A DNA stretch of 64,000 nucleotides from Dyadobacter pollutisoli (GTDB taxonomy: Bacteria > Bacteroidota > Bacteroidia > Cytophagales > Spirosomataceae), in NCBI RefSeq assembly GCF_026625565.1, contig NZ_CP112998.1, positions 2,978,501-3,042,500 on the forward strand. The letters are read 5' to 3'. Position numbers and translations under genes: made by a program. The notes beneath the pieces are model-generated. The model saw only the letters and a list, made by a program, of their open reading frames with translations, was not told the DNA's origin and made no database searches. Below, piece by piece: positions 24,393-32,275 of this stretch; the first letter of the stretch is position 1, and each line of letters opens with the position of its first letter.

Positions 24393-26249
24393 CTACGGGT
24401 TAATGTCAAGGATCATTGGTTGCCCAGGCTCCAATACGATCCGGTCCTTTACCTGCAATGTCTTTTGAGAAACAATGTCCCGGGCATTGAAAACCGGCGC
24501 CAGTATTTCCTTGAATTTCCCCAATTCCAATGTATAAGCCGTAGTATTTTTATTCAGGATTACCATCACTTTCTGTTTGTCATCATATCTGAAAAACACG
24601 TAGACCCCATTCTCGGGAGCGAACTGTTTGAGTTTCCCCCAGTGAACTGCGGCAGCGCCTTTTCTCCACCGTACCAGGTTTTGAACAAACTGCTTTGCTT
24701 CCATTTCCTGCACAGTAAGGCCTTTTTCTTTAAAAACATCCCTGCTATCGCCTGGCCATCCCCCCGGCATATCCCCGCGAATCTCTCCATGCGCATCACT
24801 TTTAGGGTTCGACATCAGGATTTCAGTGCCGTAGTAAATCTGAGGAATGCCTCGCGTAGTCAGCAAAAATGCAAGACCGAGCCTGAACTTGCTGAAATCT
24901 GAATGCAGCTGGGTGTAAAACCTGCTCATGTCATGATTATCCGGGAAAATCACGAGGTTATCGGGGTGTGCAAAAACAAAATCATTGGCCAAAGTCTGGT
25001 ACAGCATGGTCCAGCCCCGGTTCCATATTTTCTCATCCGCATTGAGCGCTTCTATCAGCGCATTGTTGAGAGGAAAATCCATCAGACTTTTCAAATTAGA
25101 CTGGTAGCCATTTTGGTTAACCTTCCCGCGCTGCCAGTTCGCTACCAGGCTGGGGTTCAATGACCATTCTTCTCCCACAATATTAAAATCCGGGTATTCC
25201 CGCATTACTTCGCCGCTCCATTTAGCGCTAAAATCTTTGTCAGGATAAGGATAAGTATCCATTCTTATTCCGCTCAGATCCGCGCTTTCTATCCACCAGA
25301 TCGAATTTTGAGTCAAATATTTGGCAAGAAAAGGATTGCGCTGATTCAGATCAGGCATTGTCGGAACAAACCAGCCGTCACTCTGCAATGTACGGTCGTA
25401 GTCGGAAGCATAAGGATCGTGCAGGCTCTCCCGGCGGTGGTTGGTGATCGTTAATGGCTTGTTCTGGTAATTTACCCAGTTGCTGTCCGGCAGGTCTTTC
25501 ATCCACCAATGCTCTGAGCCACAATGGTTGAGCACCATGTCGGCGATCAGCTTGATATTTCTTTTTTTCGCTTCTTCCGAAAGCCGGACATAGTCTGCAT
25601 TGTTGCCAAACCGTGGGTCAGTCTTATAAAAATCTGTGATCGCATAGCCGTGGTAGGAATCTCTCGGCTGCGCGTTTTCAAGTAATGGGTTAATCCAGAG
25701 CGCGGTCATTCCCAGGCCGCCTATGTAATCCAAATGATTGATAATTCCTGCAATATCCCCGCCGTGCCGGCCATTGATATTGCCCCGGTTCAATCCATCC
25801 ACCAGTGATTTGACCGAATCGTTCGTGGAGTCTCCATTCGCAAACCTGTCAGGAGTGATCATATAGATTACGTCGCTGGTGTTAAAGCCAGTTCGTTCCG
25901 CAGACTTTTGCTTCCTGTCCCTGAGCGAGTACGGATGTGTGATCGACGGCTTGCCCCTACTTTCAAAAACAATCTGAAATTCGCCCGCTTTTGTTTGGGG
26001 AGAAATCACTAGGTCAATGAACAGGTAATTGGGATTGACGGTTTTATGTGTTTTCTCAATTCTGACACCTTTGTAGTCAATTTTAGGCTGATAGTCAGAG
26101 ATCCCGGACGCGTGTACCAGCAGTTGCAGATTAGAATTTTTCATGCCAACCCACCAGTTCATGGGTTCCAGATGCTGTATCCGGGCCTGACCGTTCACAT
26201 AGGTTTGGCCAAACATTAAAAACAGCACTAATGTAAAAATGTTCTTCAT
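24393..26249 (-). CDS. GH13 neopullulanase/cyclomaltodextrinase-like amylase, SusA type
   Basis: 618 residues. A signal peptide (1-20, YVNGQA) precedes an N-terminal beta domain typical of cyclomaltodextrinases (about 22-110), then the (beta/alpha)8 barrel. The catalytic set is complete: region I ADMVLNHCG, nucleophile Asp331 in LSGIRMDTYP, acid/base Glu360 in NIVGEEW and Asp440 in FPDNHDMSR. The C-terminal beta domain is at about 535-618. It has no sorting domain, so it should work in the periplasm on oligosaccharides brought in by the SusCD pair encoded upstream, splitting maltodextrins or pullulan fragments. It lies 17 bases before the T9SS amylase gene. Confidence 0.93.
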   Translation of the reverse strand: MKNIFTLVLFLMFGQTYVNGQARIQHLEPMNWWVGMKNSNLQLLVHASGISDYQPKIDYKGVRIEKTHKTVNPNYLFIDLVISPQTKAGEFQIVFESRGKPSITHPYSLRDRKQKSAERTGFNTSDVIYMITPDRFANGDSTNDSVKSLVDGLNRGNINGRHGGDIAGIINHLDYIGGLGMTALWINPLLENAQPRDSYHGYAITDFYKTDPRFGNNADYVRLSEEAKKRNIKLIADMVLNHCGSEHWWMKDLPDSNWVNYQNKPLTITNHRRESLHDPYASDYDRTLQSDGWFVPTMPDLNQRNPFLAKYLTQNSIWWIESADLSGIRMDTYPYPDKDFSAKWSGEVMREYPDFNIVGEEWSLNPSLVANWQRGKVNQNGYQSNLKSLMDFPLNNALIEALNADEKIWNRGWTMLYQTLANDFVFAHPDNLVIFPDNHDMSRFYTQLHSDFSKFRLGLAFLLTTRGIPQIYYGTEILMSNPKSDAHGEIRGDMPGGWPGDSRDVFKEKGLTVQEMEAKQFVQNLVRWRKGAAAVHWGKLKQFAPENGVYVFFRYDDKQKVMVILNKNTTAYTLELGKFKEILAPVFNARDIVSQKTLQVKDRIVLEPGQPMILDINP

Positions 26250-26285
26250 CGGTGATCAGGATTAAGGCGTAAACAGGAAAAATGA

Positions 26286-26308
26286 CGGGCACTTTTTTCC
26301 GGTGCCCG
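26286..26308 (-). terminator. Intercistronic hairpin between susE and the amylase genes
   Basis: A perfect 7-bp stem (CGGGCAC 26286-26292, GTGCCCG 26302-26308) lies in the 90-base gap. On the minus strand it is followed by TCATTTTTCC, a partial T-run. It may reduce read-through from susCDE into the two amylase genes. Confidence 0.5.
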
Positions 26309-26339
26309 CCTGGTTAAGTAAGTTGATGATAACAGATTT

Positions 26340-27392
26340 CTATTTGATCTTGGTAGCCTTATAAGTTGGCTTTGCCGGATCTTTTACATTCAATTCGAAA
26401 TTCCAGGTGCCCGCTTTTACGCCAAAGTTTTTGCCACCATCCTTCAATGCACCGCTCGCGGCGATAGGATCAGGTTCTGCTGTTGCCGTGGAGCCTAGGT
26501 TCGCACCCCAGTCATCATTAAGCCTGAACTTGATCTGGCCATCTTTCAAAACGACATTGTTCAGGTACCAGGTTTCAGAACCAGGGTTATAGCTAAATTT
26601 TTGGTCAGGTTTATCTCCCCATCCTGTCGCAGTAGCATCACCAACGATGCCCCAGAAAACACCTTTTTCAATTTTGTAGGTCAATGCTACCGGATTGAAT
26701 GTAATCTTGTAGCTCCCTTTCGTGATCTTGATATTGTCGCCTCCGGCTTTCAAAACACCGTTTGCGCCACCGTAGTTGACAGCCCAGTCGTTGTTCTCAC
26801 GGAATTTCATTTCCCCGTCAATCAGATTTACGTAAGCTACGAAAACATTGGCTACGTCGGTTTTATAAAATGGCAGGTCAGGCGACGCACCCCAATCATT
26901 AGCAGCACTTCCAACCACCCCCCATTTCGAAGTAAGGTCCAGCAGCACCGAATAAGCAGTCGCTTTCAAAACCGCAGGCGTTGAAGTCAGTACCGTCGCC
27001 GCTCCAATGGAAGAAGTAACGCGGATATCAATCTCGCCGGCAGTACCGGCAGTGAGCCCCAGGCCGATCAGTATCGCATTCAGTTCAGAAGCTTTGAACA
27101 CTTTCGACTTAGACGAACCTGCTGAAATCGAGGCCGCTTTCGAAAAATCTGCTCCTTTTTTATCGATCAGGATCGTATTGCTCGCCGCTGCCTGGTAGCC
27201 AAAGTCAGTGTCCCAGGAAACCGTTAGCACATCCGCATCGGCTTTATCCTTGTCCAGCAGCACCTCGCCGGAAGATAATTTGACCACCGGCACCGCCCCA
27301 GCATTCAGAATGGCCATATCCTGCTCCTTTTCACATCCCCAGGCAACCACCATAGTCAGCCCAAGGAAAATTATTTTGTTCAATGTTTTCAT
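26340..27392 (-). CDS. SusE/SusF-like starch-binding outer-membrane lipoprotein
   Basis: 350 residues. The lipoprotein signal ends at Cys20 (VVAWGC). An N-terminal SusE-type domain (about 25-140; LSWDTD-like VSWDTDFGYQAA) is followed by two repeated starch-binding modules at about 155-240 and 243-345. Each has the pattern WG-[IV]-VG ... W ... P-D ... F-R-x-N-[ND]-D-W (KFRENNDWAVNYGG and KFRLNDDWGANLGS) and each ends in a lysine-rich strand. SusE and SusF hold starch at the cell surface next to SusCD. It lies 89 bases after susD in the same operon. With two binding modules it is nearer to SusE than to SusF, which has three. Confidence 0.9.
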   Translation of the reverse strand: MKTLNKIIFLGLTMVVAWGCEKEQDMAILNAGAVPVVKLSSGEVLLDKDKADADVLTVSWDTDFGYQAAASNTILIDKKGADFSKAASISAGSSKSKVFKASELNAILIGLGLTAGTAGEIDIRVTSSIGAATVLTSTPAVLKATAYSVLLDLTSKWGVVGSAANDWGASPDLPFYKTDVANVFVAYVNLIDGEMKFRENNDWAVNYGGANGVLKAGGDNIKITKGSYKITFNPVALTYKIEKGVFWGIVGDATATGWGDKPDQKFSYNPGSETWYLNNVVLKDGQIKFRLNDDWGANLGSTATAEPDPIAASGALKDGGKNFGVKAGTWNFELNVKDPAKPTYKATKIK

Positions 27393-27450
27393 ATAGTTTG
27401 ATAGGATTGCGCATGACCTCGGCTGTCAGCAGTCGGCCGTCAAAAAAGAA

Positions 27451-27480
27451 CGAAAGCCGATTGCCGATTGCCGAAAGCCG
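27451..27480. repeat. Short GCCGATT tandem repeat at the 3' end of susD
   Basis: Two copies of GCCGATT in tandem are flanked by a direct repeat of CGAAAGCCG (27451-27459 and 27472-27480). The block touches the susD stop codon at 27482. It may be a small intergenic repeat or a slipped-strand expansion. Confidence 0.4.
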
Positions 27481-27481
27481 C

Positions 27482-29026
27482 CTAATACCCCTGATTTTGT
27501 CTAAGAGTTGGATTTGCTACAAGGTCGGTAGCGGCCAGCGGGAACAATGTCCGGAAAGCTTCTACGTCTTTTCCCGCTTTCACACCGCCTTTCCAGGCCC
27601 AGTTATATCCGGTAGTGAATTTTCCAAACCGGATCAGGTCGGTCCTGCGATGTGCTTCCCAGAACAGCTCCCGGCCTCTTTCTGCCAAAAGATTGTCCAG
27701 TGTAAGAGCAGTCAGTTTCGCTGCTCCTGCCCTCGTCCGCAATGCATTCACCAATGTGAGCGCCAGCGTCGCGTCGCCCGTTCCGCCGCGCACCACCGCC
27801 TCCGCATACATGAGGTGTGCATCCGCCAGCCTGAAAAGTTGGAAATCAGTGTCGGTATGGGTAAGGTTCTTACCGGGCTTGCCATCTTTTTTGACATTCT
27901 TCCATTTCGTCACGGCATAACCGTCTGTGAATGTGGTAATGTTATCAATTTCCAGATTCTGGCCGCTGCTGTAAAACAAGGCTCTTTTATCATTCTTATC
28001 TGTAAAAAGCCCTACCAGCTCCTTCGTAGTGCGGAAACCGCCCCAGCCACCGTCCACACCGAAGTCCGTCGGGTTCATTGTCCCGCCAATCGATGCATGG
28101 ATCAGGGTAGTGGTACCACCCCAGGTTTGCGTTTCATTTCCGTCAAAATTGATTGGAAAAATAATTTCTTTGGAAGTATCATTGTCCGCCAGGAAATTAT
28201 GCTGATAGTCAGCGGATAACACGTAACCTGCATCAATCACTTTTTTCGCATAAGCAGCTGCTTCCGAGTATTTGGCCTGACCCATATACACTTCTGCATT
28301 GAGGTATAATTTGGCGAGTGTCATCCAGGCTGCCGCCTTATCGGCCCTGCCGTATTCATTGGTACGTGCATCGGGCAATTCGGCTTCCAAAGCTTTCAGC
28401 TCGGTTTCGAGGTAGGTAAACAATTCAGCCCGTGTTGCTTGCTTGGGTAGCGCAGAGCCTACCTTGTCCAGTTCCGTCACCAATGGAATGCTGCCAAAAA
28501 GGTCAATTCCGTGTGAATAAACCAATGCACGAATGAACCTGGCCTCGGCGCGAAAATTCTTGATATCATCGCTGTTTGGAATGCCACGGGCACTTAATTT
28601 TTCATCCGTGGTTTCACGCAAAAACTCATTGGCGACCGTTGCCTGATACAATATCCGTGAATAAAAAGCGGAGCTCCATTGATTCGACGCTGTCCAGCTC
28701 ATTTTGTGAAGATCGGGCAGCCCCGGGTCTCCCCATCCTACGATTGCCTCGTCGGTAGGGAATTCCTGCAGGTACCAATACACCCGCATGTAGCCCTGGG
28801 AGCCTCCGTCGTAATTTTTAAGATCTACATCGTCGTCTTTTGGCTTAATGCCCGATACCGCAAGCCCCGCATATAATTTCGCAAGTATCTGCTTGTAACT
28901 GGCCGGGTCCTGGTATACAAGTTCGGAAACTTCCCCCACGTATGGCTTGGTATCCAGGTCTTTGCAGGAGTTCAACGCCAGCAATGCCGTACCCGCGTAA
29001 AAAGCTGATTTGATTATATTTTTCAC
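27482..29026 (-). CDS. SusD-like starch-binding outer-membrane lipoprotein
   Basis: 514 residues, starting at GTG (29026). The lipobox is ALNSC with Cys21. The SusD pattern includes AEARFIRALVYSHGIDLFGSIPL, a TPR-like WMTLAKLYLNAEVY stretch, FRLADAHLMYAEAVVRGG, and the C-terminal RGRELFWEAHRRTDLIRFGKFT. The aromatic-rich region near residues 78-110 (YMRVYWYLQEFPTDEAIVGWG) resembles the starch-binding arc of SusD proteins. It sits between the susC and susE genes, which together with the two GH13 genes makes maltodextrin the likely ligand. The gene follows susC after 11 bases. Confidence 0.94.
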   Translation of the reverse strand: MKNIIKSAFYAGTALLALNSCKDLDTKPYVGEVSELVYQDPASYKQILAKLYAGLAVSGIKPKDDDVDLKNYDGGSQGYMRVYWYLQEFPTDEAIVGWGDPGLPDLHKMSWTASNQWSSAFYSRILYQATVANEFLRETTDEKLSARGIPNSDDIKNFRAEARFIRALVYSHGIDLFGSIPLVTELDKVGSALPKQATRAELFTYLETELKALEAELPDARTNEYGRADKAAAWMTLAKLYLNAEVYMGQAKYSEAAAYAKKVIDAGYVLSADYQHNFLADNDTSKEIIFPINFDGNETQTWGGTTTLIHASIGGTMNPTDFGVDGGWGGFRTTKELVGLFTDKNDKRALFYSSGQNLEIDNITTFTDGYAVTKWKNVKKDGKPGKNLTHTDTDFQLFRLADAHLMYAEAVVRGGTGDATLALTLVNALRTRAGAAKLTALTLDNLLAERGRELFWEAHRRTDLIRFGKFTTGYNWAWKGGVKAGKDVEAFRTLFPLAATDLVANPTLRQNQGY

Positions 29027-29037
29027 GATTTTCTGAT

Positions 29038-32025
29038 TTAGAAGTTTAAGTTCAGCCCCAATGAATAGGTGCGCGGACGCGGATACACCTGCTTGTCGAT
29101 ACCTGTTGCGATCTCCGGATCAAGGCCTTTGTATTTGGTAATGACAAACACGTTTTGTGCTACCAGGCTCAATTGCGCTCTTATCTTCTTGTTTTTAAAG
29201 AGGTTATCCAGATTATAACCCAGGTTAATGTTATCCATACGAAGGAAAGAGGCGTTCTGAACATAGTAATCGGACAGAATGGACTGGTCTGTACGGGATT
29301 TAAAACCGGTTTCCAGCACATTGGCTGAGAGATTGTTGATATAATTACCGGTACCCGTCAGATTCTGGTAAGTCCCGCGATTGGAATACACATTATTGTA
29401 AGCATAGTTGCCCACGTTCGACCGCATCACAAAACCAATGCTCGCTTTTTTGTAGGCAAGCTGAGAGCTGAAACCCAGAAAATAGTTCGGAGCGGCAGCC
29501 TGGTAGCGATAACGGTCCAGCTCGGTGATCACGCCATCGCCGTTCAGATCTTCAAAGGCACCTTCTACCGGCGTGCCGTTTTCGTTGTAAACCTGCTTGT
29601 AGACGAAGAATGCATTAGGTTCAAAACCAGTTGAATGCACTTGTCCGTAGTTACCGGTTCCACCTTCCACACTTTCTACCAAAACACCCACATAAGTTGG
29701 GTTATTGACTTTGGTAAGGGCTGTGATCTTTCTTTTATTGTAGGTAAAATTGGCGCTGACATCCCAGGTCAGGAATTCGGTTGACACCGGGGTATAGTTC
29801 AAAACCACCTCTACACCTTTGTTTTCAAGGCTTCCGACATTGGTTGTCACTTTATTGCTAAAATTAGAACCAGCCGCAACGTCAATTTCATTGATCAGAT
29901 CGGTCGTTTTTTTGAGGTAAAAATCGATACTACCCGATATCCGCGCTTTGCTCAACCCGAAATCAAGACCGATGTTGCTCGACGCCGTCTGCTCCCATTT
30001 AATGTCAGGATCGTAGGCATTGGGGCGGAGCACGCTTACAAATGTGTTGCCCAGCTGGTACTTGATACCCTGGCCGGGAGTGTATGCGTTCAGGTAAGGA
30101 TAATCACCTGTCGAAAGGTCCTGCTGCCCGGTGATCCCCCAGCCTGCACGTAGTTTCAGATCTGAGAAAATATCGTCCCTGACAAACTCTTTGTTGATTT
30201 TCCAGGCCAGCGCCACCGACGGGAATGTTCCCCAGCGATTCTGTTTGGCAAAACGCGAAGAACCGTCACGGCGTACCGTTACTGTCGCCAGGTACTTGTC
30301 ATTGAGCACATAATTGACCCTACCGAAGTAAGACAGCAATGCATAATCAGTTTTGAAATAAGATTTAATGGCAGGAACGTCCGGGGCTCCGTAGGTCGTC
30401 CCATTTTTATTTTCTCTTACAAAACCCTGATTTTCAACACCGGCCATTACATTAATGCTTTGAATCCCTACCTGTTTCACATAATTGAGGTAAAACTGGT
30501 TGGTGAAATTCTTGCGGGACTGGGTATAGTAGCCTGTCGAACCGTTGTTGGTAAACGAGCTGGCTGACACGAGCGGCGAAGCATATTCGTCCCCATCCGT
30601 ATCGGATTGGTCTACTCCAATGTTCCAGTTAGCACGGAGATCGGGCAGAAAATGGAATTTGTAGTCGAACTGCACATTGGCGATAACCCGTTTAAGAACC
30701 GCTTCATTACCTTTCAGATCGAGCAAAGCCAGCGGATTGGAAGGAGCTTGTGACTCAATATTCCCTTGCGGGTTAAGCCATTGAAAATAGCCGCCGAATT
30801 TTTCGTTTTCGGTGCGAACAGGCTGCGTAGGATCAAAACCGATCGCACTGCCAATCGCACCTTCGTCTGCAAAATTGCTCTTGGTCGACGATGCTTTTAC
30901 ATTGATATCAATCTTCAAATGGTCTTTGAACAACATGGGCGTAAGGCCCAGCGAACCGGAAGTACGCGACATATCGGAGGTTTTCAGCACCCCGTTTTGT
31001 TTGGTATACTCCACTGAAACCCGGTAAGGAATGCTTTTCAGGGCACCCGTTAGGCTGAGATTGTTGCCTGTGCTGTATGCAGTGCGGTAGATCTGATCCT
31101 GCCAGTCGGTACTGGAAGTTCCCAGAAGTTGCTTTTGCGCATCGGTACCATAGGTTCCCACGGCTGTTTTGAACTCCTCCGGCGACAGCACGTCCACCTT
31201 TTTCGCGATGGTGCTGGCAGAAAACAATGTGCCAAAATTAACCCGAAGCTTATCCTTTTTGTTTCCCTTTTTGGTAGTAATGATGATGACACCATTGGCT
31301 GCGCGGGAGCCATATATTGCTGCCGCCGAAGCATCCTTCAGTACATTGAATGATTCGATATCGTTGGGATTGATGAAGCTCAGCGCATTCGCCGCACCTT
31401 TGATGTCGCTGTTATCCAGCGGAATACCATCTACTACAATAAGAGGATCGTTGTTCGCGCTCAATGAAGACCCGCCACGGATACGGATGCGGCTGCCTGA
31501 GCCCGGCGCCCCACCATTGGAAGTGATCTGCACACCGGCAAGCTTTCCGGCGATCAGCTGATCGGGCGTCACGACGTTACCCTTTACAAAGTCCTGGGAG
31601 CTGATGGAAGTGATCGCACCGGTAAGGTCCTGCCGCTTTTGAGTTCCGTAACCGACTACTACCACTTCCTGCAACACTTTGGAATCGCTTGCCAGTTTCA
31701 CATCCAGATTGGTTTGATTGCCCACCTGAATTTCCTGCGTGAGCATACCCACAAAACTGAATACCAGAACTGATTCCGGAGAAACGCCATTCAATGTAAA
31801 GCGACCATCCATGCCAGTCTGCGTTCCATTCCCGCTCCCTTTTACCAGCACCGTCACACCCGGTATGAGTGAACCGTCGCTTCCGTCTTTCACAGTCCCC
31901 GTGACCTGGCTTTGAGCGATAGCGATCTGCCCCGTCAATACCAGCATCAGCACCCATGCAATCTTCGGTTTTGTCCAACCGGCAGACCAGAATTTCCTGC
32001 CGGGAAGTTTGTAGATTTCTAACAT
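29038..32025 (-). CDS. SusC-like TonB-dependent receptor of the starch locus
   Basis: 995 residues. The signal peptide ends at about residue 38 (TGQIAIAQ). A carboxypeptidase-D-like domain (about 40-115) has VTGTVKDGSDGSLIPGVTVLVKG. A TonB-box-like stretch (LQEVVVVGYGTQKR), the plug (about 130-235; IRGGSSLSANNDPLIVVDGIPL) and the 22-strand barrel complete the protein, which ends in LGLNLNF. It has no STN domain, unlike the SusC at 56309-59806, so it should be a transporter without a sigma-signalling role. First gene of the starch operon, 250 bases downstream of the regulator gene. Confidence 0.96.
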   Translation of the reverse strand: MLEIYKLPGRKFWSAGWTKPKIAWVLMLVLTGQIAIAQSQVTGTVKDGSDGSLIPGVTVLVKGSGNGTQTGMDGRFTLNGVSPESVLVFSFVGMLTQEIQVGNQTNLDVKLASDSKVLQEVVVVGYGTQKRQDLTGAITSISSQDFVKGNVVTPDQLIAGKLAGVQITSNGGAPGSGSRIRIRGGSSLSANNDPLIVVDGIPLDNSDIKGAANALSFINPNDIESFNVLKDASAAAIYGSRAANGVIIITTKKGNKKDKLRVNFGTLFSASTIAKKVDVLSPEEFKTAVGTYGTDAQKQLLGTSSTDWQDQIYRTAYSTGNNLSLTGALKSIPYRVSVEYTKQNGVLKTSDMSRTSGSLGLTPMLFKDHLKIDINVKASSTKSNFADEGAIGSAIGFDPTQPVRTENEKFGGYFQWLNPQGNIESQAPSNPLALLDLKGNEAVLKRVIANVQFDYKFHFLPDLRANWNIGVDQSDTDGDEYASPLVSASSFTNNGSTGYYTQSRKNFTNQFYLNYVKQVGIQSINVMAGVENQGFVRENKNGTTYGAPDVPAIKSYFKTDYALLSYFGRVNYVLNDKYLATVTVRRDGSSRFAKQNRWGTFPSVALAWKINKEFVRDDIFSDLKLRAGWGITGQQDLSTGDYPYLNAYTPGQGIKYQLGNTFVSVLRPNAYDPDIKWEQTASSNIGLDFGLSKARISGSIDFYLKKTTDLINEIDVAAGSNFSNKVTTNVGSLENKGVEVVLNYTPVSTEFLTWDVSANFTYNKRKITALTKVNNPTYVGVLVESVEGGTGNYGQVHSTGFEPNAFFVYKQVYNENGTPVEGAFEDLNGDGVITELDRYRYQAAAPNYFLGFSSQLAYKKASIGFVMRSNVGNYAYNNVYSNRGTYQNLTGTGNYINNLSANVLETGFKSRTDQSILSDYYVQNASFLRMDNINLGYNLDNLFKNKKIRAQLSLVAQNVFVITKYKGLDPEIATGIDKQVYPRPRTYSLGLNLNF

Positions 32026-32098
32026 TACTTTGCGAACTTTTAGATTAAAATTTGGTCAGGTATCATTTTGCTTCACACTTTTATTAAAAATGTTCTTG

Positions 32099-32106
32099 CA
32101 AAAGTA
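32099..32106 (-). promoter_or_regulatory. Candidate -7 box of the starch operon promoter
   Basis: On the minus strand TACTTTTG matches TAnnTTTG, 73 bases before the susC ATG. No TTTG occurs at the -33 spacing. That fits a promoter that needs an activator, and the membrane AraC-type regulator encoded next door is the natural candidate. Confidence 0.5.
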
Positions 32107-32208
32107 CCAGTCAAATAACCCCTTGTCGCGCCACTTTATAAATCCAGCCAGAATTTTTATGATTATCGGCAGCAGAATATAAGTATTTGATTCATAAATA
32201 TTTGGACA

Positions 32209-32247
32209 AAAAAAAAGGTGTCCACTTTATAATGTGGCACCTCATTT
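32209..32247 (-). terminator. Rho-independent terminator of the starch regulator gene
   Basis: On the minus strand GAGGTGCCAC and GTGGACACCT form a stem with a single bulge around ATTATAAA, followed by nine T residues. It lies about 30 bases after the regulator stop and separates it from the susC promoter, so the two are independent transcription units. Confidence 0.85.
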
Positions 32248-32275
32248 TTATTGAAAATTATAGGAAAGCAGAAAA

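Noticed and set aside
24392..24393. Frameshift between the two GH13 genes suggesting a single split amylase
   Set aside because: Each gene has its own signal peptide and a full catalytic triad, so they are separate enzymes.
27451..27480. Insertion or transposon end beside the susD stop
   Set aside because: Only a 30-base block with short repeats is present; there is no transposase, target duplication or matching second end.
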